DNA of 34,287 nt from Xanthomonas sp. (GCA_020693165.1 JAIMJQ010000021.1:1-34287), one strand, 5' to 3'. Counted from the first letter of the stretch, positions 1 to 10,548 are shown. Notes: a model not told the origin generated them from the letters alone. Translations and numbers: made by a program.

Positions 1-60
1 GCCGAAGCGTCCAGACAAGTCTGGACCCACAAGAGCGCAGCCGAAGCGTCCAGACAAGTC
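1..60. repeat. Two direct copies of a palindromic repeat core
   Basis: A 21-base unit at 1–21 is repeated exactly at 40–60. Positions 6–30 are the exact reverse complement of 5659–5683, the inner arm of the nested-hairpin element upstream of yicC. The core is nearly self-complementary (TCCAGAC, two bases, GTCTGGA). The element is cut by the window edge, so its outer arms cannot be judged. It lies just past the 3' end of recQ and could act as a 3' mRNA hairpin there, but no function can be read from sequence. Confidence 0.8.
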
Positions 61-93
61 AGGTCCGACCACGGGGACCGTCGACCGGCGTGC

Positions 94-1896
<1,803 letters not shown>

Positions 1897-1917
1897 TGTT
1901 GGCGCCCAAGGCAAGGG

Positions 1918-2075
1918 AGGGCACGAGGGCGCGAGGGCACGCGGGCACGCAAGAGCCTGCAGGTCCGTGAACTCGCGCAACTCCGTGCCGCAATCACCCA
2001 TTCGCTCGGTGCGCGCCCAGGGTTCCAGGCCTCCGCTCTCTCGTGCCCTCGTGCCCTCGCGCCCTGATGCCCTCG
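1918..2075. repeat. Inverted-repeat element built from octamers
   Basis: The left arm (1918–1941) consists of G-rich units near AGGGCACG/AGGGCGCG repeated with an 8-base period. The right arm (2042–2065, with a further unit to about 2075) is its reverse complement with 22 of 24 positions matching. The roughly 100-base middle is ordinary GC-rich sequence without a supported gene. The element fills the gap between the MFS stop codon and the recQ start. It could fold into a long hairpin in a read-through transcript. No transposase is nearby. Confidence 0.75.
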
Positions 2076-2080
2076 TACGA

Positions 2081-3349
2081 TCACGCCCGCTCCCGGCTCG
2101 CCCAATACCCGAGCACCAGCGCCAGAGCCACCGCCGCGGCCGCCATGTAATACGGGGCGCCGGGCAGCTGATCGGTGCGCGCGGGATCGATGCCGGCGGC
2201 GTAGACACGGGTGAACAGGTACGGTCCGATCACGCCGGCAATGGCGCCCATGCTGGCAATCGCGCCCTGCAGTCGGCCCTGTTCGGTCGGGTCGATCTGC
2301 CGCGTCATCAGCGATTGCAGCGATGGGCCGGCCAGGCCCCAGAGCGCCAGAATCGGCATCACTGCCCAAAGCCACGGACCGGTGGGCGCCCAGCCGTAGC
2401 CAATGAAGCCAACGACGGCGAAGCCGAACCCGGCCAGCAGCGCACGGCGCTCACCGATCAGCGGAATGATCCGGCGCACCAGACCGCCCTGCACCAGCGC
2501 CGACAGAATCCCGACGAAGGCCAGCGTGAAGCCGATGTCGCGTTCGCTCCAGCCGTAACGGTGCGCGGCGTAGAGCACGAAGGTGGCCGGAAACACGGCA
2601 TGCGCGAGCACCGACAGGAAGCCGGCGCCGGCAAGACCGAACACCTGGGGAAAGTCCTTCAGCCACAACAGCGCGCCTACCGGGTTGGCGCGCTTCCACT
2701 CGAAGCGATGATGCCGTCCCGCGGGCAGCGATTCGGGCAACACGAAATACCCGTAGAGGAAATTGGTCAGGCTGAGACCGGCCGCAACCCAGAACGGCAG
2801 CCGCATGTCGATGCTGCCGAGCAGGCCACCGACTGCCGGCCCGATCACGAAGCCGAGGCCGAATGCCGCGCCGAGCACGCCGAAGCTGGCAGCGCGCTTC
2901 TCCGGCGGTGTGACGTCGGCGATGTACGCGTTGGCGGTGGCGATGCTGGCCGAGGTGATGCCGCCGATGATGCGTCCGAGGAGGAGCAGCGGCAGCGTCT
3001 GCGCCAGCGCCATGAAGATGTAGTCGAGACCGAGGCCGAAATTCGACAGCAGGATCACCCGGCGTCGGCCGAAGCGATCCGACAGTGCGCCCAGCAGCGG
3101 CGACGCCAGGAACTGCATCAGGGCGAAGATGGTAACGAACCAGCCGTACACCGACGCGCCTTCCGCCGCGTTCGGGAAGAAGCCGGCGATCAACGGCGGC
3201 AGCACCGGGATGATCAGGCCGATCGCCAGGATATCCAGCGCCACCGTGATGAAGATGAAGATCAGCGCAGCCTTGCGCGGCGCAGCGGTGGCGGTCAAGG
3301 CATTCGGGCCGGACGGGGAACGGGGCGCGCAGGATAGCGCGCCCCGCAC
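2081..3349 (-). CDS. MFS transporter, TetA-like (TCR/Tet) group
   Basis: This is a 422-residue inner-membrane protein with about twelve hydrophobic segments, probably a proton-driven drug exporter. The first segment is [20 protein letters not shown]. The loop 2–3 signature [11 protein letters not shown] is the MFS motif A, and [10 protein letters not shown] in segment 5 is the antiporter motif C typical of twelve-segment exporters. The Tet-like group exports varied small molecules, so tetracycline itself should not be assumed. The start at 3349 gives about 27 residues before the first membrane segment; no later ATG precedes that segment, although a GTG or TTG start cannot be excluded. It lies upstream of recQ on the same strand. 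Confidence 0.88.
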   Translation of the reverse strand: MRGALSCAPRSPSGPNALTATAAPRKAALIFIFITVALDILAIGLIIPVLPPLIAGFFPNAAEGASVYGWFVTIFALMQFLASPLLGALSDRFGRRRVILLSNFGLGLDYIFMALAQTLPLLLLGRIIGGITSASIATANAYIADVTPPEKRAASFGVLGAAFGLGFVIGPAVGGLLGSIDMRLPFWVAAGLSLTNFLYGYFVLPESLPAGRHHRFEWKRANPVGALLWLKDFPQVFGLAGAGFLSVLAHAVFPATFVLYAAHRYGWSERDIGFTLAFVGILSALVQGGLVRRIIPLIGERRALLAGFGFAVVGFIGYGWAPTGPWLWAVMPILALWGLAGPSLQSLMTRQIDPTEQGRLQGAIASMGAIAGVIGPYLFTRVYAAGIDPARTDQLPGAPYYMAAAAVALALVLGYWASRERA

Positions 3350-3484
3350 CCGGTGGGAGTCCCGGCCGACCCTGCCGGTGCGCTCGCCTTCACACCGAGC
3401 ATCCGTATGCAGGTGATGTCGACGCGAGTCGCACAGTCTGCTTCACAGACAGAGACAGTTACTTACGCCGCACTACACGAGCGG

Positions 3485-5527
3485 TCACCAGATTCGCACG
3501 CGCTCTTCCGGCTTCAGGTACAGCGCATCGCCCGGCTTGATATCGAATGCCCGGTACCACTCGTTGAGATTGCGCAATGGTCCGTTGATGCGGTACTTCG
3601 GCGGCGAGTGCGGGCCAACCTTGACCTGGTTGATCATCGACTCATCGCGGTACTTGGACTTCCAGATCTGCGCCCAGGCGAGGAAGAAGCGCTGGTCGCC
3701 GGTGAGGCCATCGATGACCGGCGCCTCGTTGCCGTCGAGCGAGAGCTTGTAGGCGGTATAGGCCATCGACAGGCCGCCAAGGTCGCCGATGTTCTCGCCC
3801 ATCGCCAACTGGCCGTTCACGCAGTGGCCCTCGAGCGGACAGTACTTGCTGTATTGCTCGCCGAGCGCGCGCGTGCGCTGCTCGAAGCGCTTGCGGTCGT
3901 CGTCGGTCCACCAGTTGCGCTGGATGCCGGCGTGGTCGGACTTGCTGCCCTGGTCGTCGAAGCCGTGTCCCATTTCGTGGCCGATGACGCCGCCGATGGC
4001 GCCATAGTTGACCGCCGGATCGGCGTGCACATCGAAGAACGGTGGCTGCAGGATCGCCGCCGGGAACACGATCTCGTTGAACGAGGAGTTGTAATAGGCG
4101 TTGACCGTGTGCGGTGTCATGAACCACTCGTCCTTGTCGGTCGGGCGGTTCAGGCGGGCGTTCTGGTCATCGTTGTAGAAGCGCCGCAACGCGACGGTGT
4201 TTCCGAGCAGATCGCCGGCTTTGATCTCGACGCTGGAGTAATCGCGCCAGGTCGAGGGGTAACCGATCTTCGGGCGGAAGCTGGCGAGCTTCTCGTACGC
4301 TTCGGCCTTGGTGTCCTCGCCCATCCAGTCCAGCTTTTCGATGTTCTGGCGCAGCGCCAGGCGCAGGTTCTCCACCAGTTCGTCCATCGCCTTCTTGGCT
4401 TCCGGCTTGAAGTGGCGATCGACGTAGATCTGGCCGACCGCATCGCCGAGGCTGCGCGGCGAGGCAATGGTGGCCACTGCACGCTTCCACCAGTCCTTCT
4501 GCGCCTGCTGTCCGGACAACACCTTGCCGTTGAACTCGAAACTGGCCTGATCGATTTCCTCGCTGAGCAGGCCGGCGTGGTTGTCGATGGCGTGGAAGCT
4601 GAGGTAATCGCGCCAGATGGAAAGGTCGGTGTCGTTGATGATCTCGATCACCGGGTTCACTGCGCTCGGGGTGGTGACGTTGACCTCTTTCGGCAGTTCC
4701 ATGCCCGACGCGCGGAAATGCGCGGCCCAGTCGTAGCCGGCGTAGTTCTTCTCGAGGTCGGCGAAGCTCGTCAGGTTGTAGGTCTTGTCGCGATCGCGGC
4801 GCTCGACCCGGTCCCAGTGCTTCTCGGCAATGCGCGTCTCCAGCGCCAGGATCGTCTCGGCGCGCTTGCCGGCGTCTTCGGTGCCGGCAAAGCCGAGCAT
4901 GCGTTCGATGTGCTTCAGGTAGGCGGCGCGGATCTCCTTGAAGCGCGCATCCTGATTCAGGTAGTAGTCCTTGTCCGGCAGGCCGAGCCCGCCGACACCG
5001 ATGCCCAGCAGGTGGCGGTCCGGGTTCATGCGATCGATGCCGACCCCGCCGCCGAGCGGCGTCTGCGTGCCTTCCACAGCGGCCTTGCCGAAGGCCTCGG
5101 TCAACGCTGCCTTGCTGTCGATCGCAGCGATCCGCCCGAGCAGCGGCTTGATCGGCTCGATGCCGGCTTCGTTGCGTGCCTTCAGATCCATGTAGCTGTT
5201 GTACAGATCACGGATCTTCTGCTCATTGCTGCCGGCTGGCGCCTCGGCCTTTGCCATCTCCTCGATGATCTCGCGCACGTGGATTTCGGCGCGGTCGCTG
5301 AGCGTGTTGAACGAGCCGTAACGCGTCTCGTAGTCCTTCAACTGATAGCTGTCGAACCAGTTGCCGTTGGCATAGCGATCGAAATCGTCGCCGGGCTTGA
5401 CGCTTTCGTCGCGGTTGGAAAGCTCGATGCCGAAACTGCCGAGCGCGGGCTTGGGAGCGTTCGCCAGAAGTTGCGACGGCGTCTGCAGCGCGAGCAGCAG
5501 ACAGGTGATCAGGGCGGTCTTGTTCAT
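3485..5527 (-). CDS. Exported M13-family zinc metallopeptidase (neprilysin/PepO-like)
   Basis: This is a 680-residue peptidase predicted to cleave peptides in the periplasm. The N-terminus (MNKTALITCLLLALQTPSQ) is a signal peptide with cleavage plausible after about residue 22. The zinc site is HEMGH at residues 517–521, and the third ligand lies in GENIGDLGG (E578, with D582), the ExxxD motif of the M13 family. The protein ends in RVRIW, which resembles the conserved C-terminal tryptophan of neprilysins. The frame is open upstream to 5803, but the signal peptide fixes the ATG at 5527. It is divergent from yicC, and a nested-hairpin repeat lies in the shared upstream region. Its natural substrate cannot be inferred. 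Confidence 0.93.
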   Translation of the reverse strand: MNKTALITCLLLALQTPSQLLANAPKPALGSFGIELSNRDESVKPGDDFDRYANGNWFDSYQLKDYETRYGSFNTLSDRAEIHVREIIEEMAKAEAPAGSNEQKIRDLYNSYMDLKARNEAGIEPIKPLLGRIAAIDSKAALTEAFGKAAVEGTQTPLGGGVGIDRMNPDRHLLGIGVGGLGLPDKDYYLNQDARFKEIRAAYLKHIERMLGFAGTEDAGKRAETILALETRIAEKHWDRVERRDRDKTYNLTSFADLEKNYAGYDWAAHFRASGMELPKEVNVTTPSAVNPVIEIINDTDLSIWRDYLSFHAIDNHAGLLSEEIDQASFEFNGKVLSGQQAQKDWWKRAVATIASPRSLGDAVGQIYVDRHFKPEAKKAMDELVENLRLALRQNIEKLDWMGEDTKAEAYEKLASFRPKIGYPSTWRDYSSVEIKAGDLLGNTVALRRFYNDDQNARLNRPTDKDEWFMTPHTVNAYYNSSFNEIVFPAAILQPPFFDVHADPAVNYGAIGGVIGHEMGHGFDDQGSKSDHAGIQRNWWTDDDRKRFEQRTRALGEQYSKYCPLEGHCVNGQLAMGENIGDLGGLSMAYTAYKLSLDGNEAPVIDGLTGDQRFFLAWAQIWKSKYRDESMINQVKVGPHSPPKYRINGPLRNLNEWYRAFDIKPGDALYLKPEERVRIW

Positions 5528-5620
5528 CGGAAAGCTCGGCGCGAGAGGGTGGCGCGAGCTTAGTCGCCGGCGGGTGAACCACATGTGCCGGAAGGTCGGT
5601 CGACGGTAACAAAAGTTCTT

Positions 5621-5762
5621 TTGCAGGAGCGGCGTGCACGCCGCGACCCTCGGCTTTTGTGGGTCCAGACTTGTCTGGACGCTCTTCCCTGGCCAGAAGC
5701 GTCCGGACAAGTCCGGACCCACCAGATCAGTTGCGGTTGCGACGTACACGCCGCTCCTGCAA
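5621..5762. repeat. Nested double inverted-repeat element (REP/MITE-like)
   Basis: The outer arms 5621–5647 and 5736–5762 are inverted copies with 24 of 27 matches, starting TTGCAGGAGCGGCGTG. Inside them the arms 5659–5683 and 5698–5722 are inverted copies with 23 of 25 matches and contain GGTCC.GACTTGTC.GGAC cores. Differences between arms are mostly transitions, consistent with compensating changes that keep RNA pairing. The element lies in the divergent gap between the M13 peptidase and yicC, about 60 bases upstream of the yicC start. The inner arm matches the repeat at the left edge of the window exactly. It has no coding capacity, so any movement would need an enzyme supplied in trans. 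Confidence 0.85.
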
Positions 5763-5820
5763 ATGGCCTCCGGACATTTCCGATAGCATCGCCCATCCCC
5801 CATTCGACCCGGAGCTCCGC

Positions 5821-6687
5821 ATGCCCAAGAGCATGACCGCCTATGGCAGCGCCGAAGGCCCGACCGCGATCGGCCACCTGCGCCTTGAAATGCGCACCGT
5901 CAATCACCGCTTCCTGGAGATCTCGACCAAGCTGCCGGAAGAATTGCGCTCGCTGGAACCGGTCATGCGCGAGCGCATCGGCCAGCGCCTGTCGCGCGGC
6001 AAGCTCGACCTTTCGGCGCGCCTGCGCAGCGACCCCGAGCGCCCGGCCACGCTGATCATCAATCATGCATTGCTGGACCAACTGACCGGCCTGGTCGACG
6101 AACTCACGCGGCGCAACGGTCGCCTCGCCGCCGGCCACGCCAGCGACCTGTTGAACTGGCCGGGCCTGGTGACCACTGGCGAATACGACGTCGAGGAAGT
6201 CGGCAAGCAGGTACTGTGGCTGATCGACCGCGCGCTCGACTCGCTGGAAGCCCAGCGCGAACGCGAGGGCAAGCGCCTCGCCGAGGTCATGAGCGAACGC
6301 GTTGCCGGCCTGCGCACTGCGCGCGCGGCTGCCATCGAGATGCTCCCGGCGATCCGCCAGGGCCTGCGCGACAAACTGATGGCCAAGCTCGCCGAGATCG
6401 TCGCCAGCGTCGATCCGCAGCGCATCGAACAGGAAATCGTGTTCGCGCTGCAGAAGATGGACGTCGACGAAGAACTCGACCGCCTCGGCATCCACCTCGA
6501 GGAAATGGATCGCACGCTCACCCGCAGCGAACCGGTCGGTCGCCGTCTCGATTTCCTGACCCAGGAACTGCACCGCGAGGCCAACACCTTCGGCAGCAAG
6601 TCCACCGATGCCCGCACCAGCCAGCTCGCCGTCGACATGAAAGTGCTGATCGAGCAGATCAGGGAGCAGGTGCAGAATCTGGAGTGA
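5821..6687 (+). CDS. yicC: YicC/YloC-family endoribonuclease
   Basis: This 288-residue protein matches the family throughout, from the N-terminal MPKSMTAYG to the C-terminal region with REQVQNLE at the very end. E. coli YicC is about the same length and is reported as an endoribonuclease acting on small RNAs. The conserved segments RTVNHRFLEI, RGKLDL and QELHREANTFGSKS, plus the acidic EQEIVFALQKMDVDEELDRL region, are clear. The ATG at 5821 has GGAG six bases upstream, and the frame's upstream extension is not conserved. In many relatives yicC sits next to gmk; here gmk lies about 9 kb away with accessory-looking genes between. The yicC promoter must lie in or near the nested-hairpin repeat. 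Confidence 0.93.
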   Translation: MPKSMTAYGSAEGPTAIGHLRLEMRTVNHRFLEISTKLPEELRSLEPVMRERIGQRLSRGKLDLSARLRSDPERPATLIINHALLDQLTGLVDELTRRNGRLAAGHASDLLNWPGLVTTGEYDVEEVGKQVLWLIDRALDSLEAQREREGKRLAEVMSERVAGLRTARAAAIEMLPAIRQGLRDKLMAKLAEIVASVDPQRIEQEIVFALQKMDVDEELDRLGIHLEEMDRTLTRSEPVGRRLDFLTQELHREANTFGSKSTDARTSQLAVDMKVLIEQIREQVQNLE

Positions 6688-6776
6688 GGGTCAGACGGTC
6701 GTGATGGTGCTACCCCCGATCTGATCGAAGGCGCATATTCTTGCCATCTTCGTATCCATGAGATTCACGTACGACG

Positions 6777-6989
6777 GTGACCGCCACCGCCACCCTGTCA
6801 AGCAAGTTCCAGATCTCCATTCCCAAGGCCGTGCGTGAAGAGCAGCACTGGCAGGCGGGGCAGGAGTTCGTGTTCATTCCCAAGGGTGAAGGCGTGTTGT
6901 TGATGCCCGTGCCCGAACTGGATCAGTTGGCCGGGATCGCCAAGGGCGCAAGGAAGGACGGCTATCGCGACTGGACGAACCGGTTCTGA
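6777..6989 (+). CDS. AbrB/MazE-type antitoxin (VapB)
   Basis: This small 70-residue protein has an N-terminal swapped-hairpin DNA-binding domain: LSSKFQISIPKAVREE is the typical AbrB/MazE opening. The following segment (WQAGQEFVFIPKGEGVLLMPV) completes the fold, and the C-terminal tail ending DGYRDWTNRF would bind the toxin. Such antitoxins neutralise their partner and repress their own promoter. The start is GTG at 6777 with no strong ribosome-binding site; the ATG at 6758 is in another frame. Its stop codon overlaps the toxin ATG by one base (TGATG), which is typical of translationally coupled toxin–antitoxin pairs. The toxin is broken, so this antitoxin may be an orphan. Confidence 0.85.
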   Translation: MTATATLSSKFQISIPKAVREEQHWQAGQEFVFIPKGEGVLLMPVPELDQLAGIAKGARKDGYRDWTNRF

Positions 6990-7375
6990 TGGCGCCGTTG
7001 TGGGTCGTCGATACCTCGGCCTGGATCGAATGGCTCACCGGTGGCGCACTCGGCGAAAAGCTGGGCAAGCAGTTTCCCGACAAGGCGAACTGCATCGCGC
7101 CCACCATCGTGCAGCTCGAACTCTCGAAGTGGCTGGTGCGCGAAGTCGGTGAATAGAAGGCCGATCAGGTCATCGCCTACATCCAGAAGTGCATCGTGGT
7201 GCCGCTGGATACGCCCATTGCGCTACGCGCTGCGGATCTGCATCGAGAGCACAGGCTGGCTCCGGCCGACGCGATTGTGTACGCAACGGCGCGGCACCAG
7301 CGCGCGAAATTGCTGACCTGCGATGCGCATTTCGACGGGCTTGCCGATGTTGCGTTCTTTCCGAAGGCGGGATGA
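6989..7375 (+). pseudogene. vapC: PIN-domain toxin VapC, interrupted by an in-frame amber codon
   Basis: Translation from the ATG at 6989 gives a PIN-domain ribonuclease: VVDTSAWIEWL with the first catalytic Asp, IVQLELSKW with the Glu, then LAPADAIVYATAR and LLTCDAHFDGL with the later acidic residues. Codon 56 (7154–7156) is TAG, after REVGE. Without that stop the frame continues cleanly for 128 codons to a TGA at 7373–7375, with normal PIN sequence on both sides and no frameshift. The lesion is therefore a single nonsense change, either a recent loss of a toxic activity, a suppressed stop, or a base-call error. The downstream helicase ATG overlaps the toxin's final codons (ATGA). Confidence 0.88.
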
Positions 7376-9993
7376 AATCGAACTCGATGACTAAATCAAC
7401 AGCTCGATCCACCCAAAAGCGCAAGCGAAAGCCGAAAGCCAAGCCGCGCGTGCTGTCGCGGCTGCGGGCGCCGGAAGATCTGTCGCTGGAGGACTGGCAG
7501 ATCGGCTTGCGCCGGCAGTTTGGCCGCGAACAGGCCTTCGCTTGCGAGAACCTGGGCAATGAGCCGGTGTTCTCCGAGTTCCGCGTCAGCAATCCAGGCA
7601 GTGGTGGGCGTTACCGCGTCAGCATTCGCGGCGTCGCTCCGGGCAGCAATCGCTGCGATTGCGGCGACTACGCCACCAACGAGCTTGGAACCTGCAAGCA
7701 CATCGAGTTTGTACTTGCGCAACTGGGCAAGAAGCGCGGCGCCAAGGCTGCATTCCGCCGCGGATTTGCCCCGGCACACAGCGAACTCTGGCTGCAGCAC
7801 GGGACGCAGCATCGAATCTGTCTGCGGCCCGGCAGCGCCATGCCCGCCGACTTGCGCGCGCTGGCCGAGTCCTTGTTCGAGGTCGCGGCGGGATGGTGTC
7901 TGCCGGACAGTCGTCTCGATCGACTGCAGGACTTCATTGCCGCTGCCAGCCGCGCGCAACATGTCATGCAGGTTGCCGAGGAGGTGCCGCGATTCGTCGA
8001 GGCCTTGCGCGCAGGCGACAAGCGCCGAGTGCAGCTCGCGGCGCTTTACCCGCTGGGTGCGGCCGACCCTGCACTGCGTCGACTGGTGTCGGTCCCGCTG
8101 TTTCCCTACCAGGCTCAAGGCACCCTGTTCGCGGCGGCGGCCGGTCGCGCCCTGATCGCCGATGACATGGGGCTGGGCAAGACCATCCAGGCCATTGCTG
8201 CCGCAGAGCTGTGGCAGCGCCACTTTGGCGCCGAGCGCGTCCTGGTGGTCTGCCCGACGTCGCTGAAGGTGCAATGGGCGCACGAGTTGGCGCGTTTTTC
8301 CGGTCGCAGCGCCCTGATCATCGAAGGCAACGCGGTGGAGCGTGCGCGGCTGTACGCGGCGCCGGCTGCCGTGAAGATCGCCAGTTACGACAGCCTGACG
8401 CGCGACCTCGACTACGCCAATGCCTGGCGCCCCGATGTGTTGATCGTCGATGAGGCGCAGCGGATCAAGAACTGGAACACGCAGGCCGCCCGCGCGCTGA
8501 AACGGATCGACAGCCGCTTCGCCCTGGTGCTGACCGGAACCCCACTGGAAAATCGCCTTGAAGAACTGCTGTCGGTGGTGCAGTTGGTCGATCGCCACCG
8601 GCTCGGTCCGACCTGGCGCTTTCTGCATGCGCATCAGTTGCGCGACGAGGTCGGACGCGTCGTCGGCTATCGCGACCTCGATCGCATCGCGCAGACGCTG
8701 GCGCCGATCCTGATCCGGCGGCGCAAGCGTGAGGTGCTGGCGCAACTGCCGGCGCGCAGCGACGAGTATCTGCGGGTCCCGTTGACGCCCTTGCAGCGCC
8801 GCCTGCACGACGACTACGTCGATCAGGTCGCGCGCATCGTCGCGCGCTGGCGCAAGCAGCATTTCCTGTCCGACGCCGACCAGAAGCGCCTGCACGCCGC
8901 TCTGCAGGCCATGCGCATGGTCTGCAACAGCAGCTATCTGCTGGACCAGGACAGCAACGAAGGCAACAAGATTCCGGAAATGCTGGCCTGGCTGGAGCCG
9001 CGTCTGGTCGATGGCGAGTCCAAGGCGGTCATCTTCAGCGCGTGGCTGGGTACCCATGAACTGCTGGCCGGCGAGTTCAGGGCGCGCCAGATCGAATTCG
9101 TCGAGTTCAACGGCAGCGTGCCGGCGCCCGAACGCGCCAAACGCGTCGAGCGCTTTCTGTCCGACCCGCAATGCCGCGTGTTTCTGGCCACTGATGCCGG
9201 TGGCGTCGGGCTCAATCTGCAGCACGCCGCGTCGATCATCATCAACGTCGACCTGCCGTGGAATCCGGCGGTGCTGGAACAGCGTATCGGCCGCGTCTAT
9301 CGCCTGGGCCAGCAGCGCCGGGTCGAGGTGCTGAACATGGTCGCCAGCGACAGCATCGAAGAACGCATGCTCGGCGTGCTCAAGTTCAAGCGTTCGCTGT
9401 TCGAAGGCACGCTGGATGGCGGCGCCGCCGACGTGCACTTCGAGGGCACGCAACTGTCGCGGTTCATGGCAAGCGTCGAGAGCTTGACCACAGCAGCGAC
9501 GGATGCGGCTGCGGCCGAGGCCGCAAGCATCGATTCGGACCCGGTCGAAGCTGCGGCCGATCTGTCACTCGCCGAAGCCAACGTCGCAACGATGCCGGGA
9601 GCGGGAGCCGTCGAAGTCAATCCGACGGGACCATCGGCGCCCGGCGAAATTGTCGTGCCCGAACCGGCGCCCACTACTGCCCCCGCCAGTCCGCCGGAAT
9701 CCGACGCCACGGCAGCTCCGGCAGCCGTCGCCGGGACCACCGCACCAGCCGCTGCCGATCTCACTGCTGCGCTGCAACCCCTGCTGCAAATGGCCGGTGC
9801 CTGGCTAAGCCAGATCGCCGCGGCTGCCGCGGCGACCGCAGCGCCGGGACAGCCGCAATCGCATCCGCTGGTGGAACGCGATCCGCACACCGGCCAGTCC
9901 AGCCTGCGCTTGCCTCTTCCGGAGCCGGCGCTGCTGCGGCAGTTGGCGGACATGCTTGATGCGGTATCGGCGAATCGATCGCGCGGCGGTTGA
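7372..9993 (+). CDS. SNF2-family helicase with N-terminal SWIM zinc finger
   Basis: This is a predicted 873-residue DNA translocase. After a lysine/arginine-rich start, a SWIM zinc finger appears (C95-D-C97 … C108-K-H110). The SNF2 ATPase has DDMGLGKT at residues 264–271, the DEAQ box at 360–363 and LTGTPLENR. The second lobe ends with ATDAGGVGLNLQ and QRIGRVYRLGQ. From about residue 700 the protein becomes a roughly 170-residue Ala/Pro/Ser-rich tail, probably disordered. The ATG at 7372 overlaps the vapC stop; a second ATG at 7387 is an alternative. SWIM–SNF2 proteins are widespread, with roles in repair, chromosome dynamics or transcription recycling, and the exact role cannot be set here. 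Confidence 0.92.
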   Translation: MKSNSMTKSTARSTQKRKRKPKAKPRVLSRLRAPEDLSLEDWQIGLRRQFGREQAFACENLGNEPVFSEFRVSNPGSGGRYRVSIRGVAPGSNRCDCGDYATNELGTCKHIEFVLAQLGKKRGAKAAFRRGFAPAHSELWLQHGTQHRICLRPGSAMPADLRALAESLFEVAAGWCLPDSRLDRLQDFIAAASRAQHVMQVAEEVPRFVEALRAGDKRRVQLAALYPLGAADPALRRLVSVPLFPYQAQGTLFAAAAGRALIADDMGLGKTIQAIAAAELWQRHFGAERVLVVCPTSLKVQWAHELARFSGRSALIIEGNAVERARLYAAPAAVKIASYDSLTRDLDYANAWRPDVLIVDEAQRIKNWNTQAARALKRIDSRFALVLTGTPLENRLEELLSVVQLVDRHRLGPTWRFLHAHQLRDEVGRVVGYRDLDRIAQTLAPILIRRRKREVLAQLPARSDEYLRVPLTPLQRRLHDDYVDQVARIVARWRKQHFLSDADQKRLHAALQAMRMVCNSSYLLDQDSNEGNKIPEMLAWLEPRLVDGESKAVIFSAWLGTHELLAGEFRARQIEFVEFNGSVPAPERAKRVERFLSDPQCRVFLATDAGGVGLNLQHAASIIINVDLPWNPAVLEQRIGRVYRLGQQRRVEVLNMVASDSIEERMLGVLKFKRSLFEGTLDGGAADVHFEGTQLSRFMASVESLTTAATDAAAAEAASIDSDPVEAAADLSLAEANVATMPGAGAVEVNPTGPSAPGEIVVPEPAPTTAPASPPESDATAAPAAVAGTTAPAAADLTAALQPLLQMAGAWLSQIAAAAAATAAPGQPQSHPLVERDPHTGQSSLRLPLPEPALLRQLADMLDAVSANRSRGG

Positions 9994-10019
9994 AGCTGCG
10001 GCCGGGCACGAGTGACCGG

Positions 10020-10238
10020 TCACGGTAGCCAGATGCAAACTCTCCGGGCAGACAGGCACAGGATTGGTAGAGGTCGCTCCGAAAGCGTCAATCCAAACGG
10101 GTCGGACACGCTTTCGACCTGCGAAAAATTCAGCGCCACACGCCCCGAATCCAGCACAGGCTCGATGGTGGCGCGAACAGCTGCAGCGCTGTGTCGCGAG
10201 GCCAGATCAGTGTCGGTGAAGACATGTTCGCAGTTCAT
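10020..10238 (-). CDS. Small STAS-like (DUF4325-type) protein, possibly truncated
   Basis: This 72-residue reading frame includes VFTDTDLASRHSAAAVR and VALNFSQVESVSDPF. The second segment resembles the core strand of STAS-like DUF4325 proteins (pattern VxLDFSGVESVSDSF). After that point the sequence no longer resembles the family; a different frame briefly reads WIDAFGA, so a frameshift is possible. The ATG at 10238 has GGAG six bases upstream and is preferred over the GTG at 10262. Family members often accompany a GHKL-type ATPase, but no such gene is present here. It is convergent with the SNF2 helicase. The family call rests on a short match. Confidence 0.45.
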   Translation of the reverse strand: MNCEHVFTDTDLASRHSAAAVRATIEPVLDSGRVALNFSQVESVSDPFGLTLSERPLPILCLSARRVCIWLP

Positions 10239-10269
10239 GGCGGGCTCCACGCGCTGTCGCACGGACGTT

Positions 10270-10458
10270 TCACATGCCGAGCGAGCCTTGTCGATGCAGG
10301 TCGCGGGCTCTTTCCATCAGGTTCAGTGTGGGCTCGACGAGAGCGAGCCCGCCTCTCGCCGACGCCAGCAGCCCCATGAAGAACGGCATTGCCTGATCCG
10401 GCATGTTCTGGTCCTCGACATCCGTGCATTCAGCGATGCTCAGCGCCGAAGCGAACAC
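10270..10458 (-). CDS. Hypothetical small protein upstream of the STAS-like ORF
   Basis: This is a 62-residue reading frame starting with GTG. It includes FFMGLLASARGGLALVEPTL and ends HRQGSLGM. The family is not recognised. It ends about 30 bases before the ATG of the STAS-like ORF on the same strand, so the two could be co-translated. It may be a real small gene or a remnant of a larger decayed one. The neighbouring stretch to the cupin stop codon (10459–10548) shows no other convincing gene. Confidence 0.25.
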   Translation of the reverse strand: MFASALSIAECTDVEDQNMPDQAMPFFMGLLASARGGLALVEPTLNLMERARDLHRQGSLGM

Positions 10459-10548
10459 CTGGACCTTGCCATCGCTTGCCGCGCGCGAAAGCCGCGGCGG
10501 GCGAGGAAATATGGGGTTCTCCTCAATCTTCCGCAGCGTAGTCGCCGG

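Noticed and set aside
2081-3349. Tetracycline resistance gene
   Set aside because: The TetA-like fold alone does not show tetracycline export; many chromosomal members have other substrates.
7372-9993. SNF2 helicase as part of a DISARM-type defence system
   Set aside because: No methylase, DrmA/DrmB-like or phospholipase gene is nearby, and the SWIM–SNF2 architecture is common outside defence.
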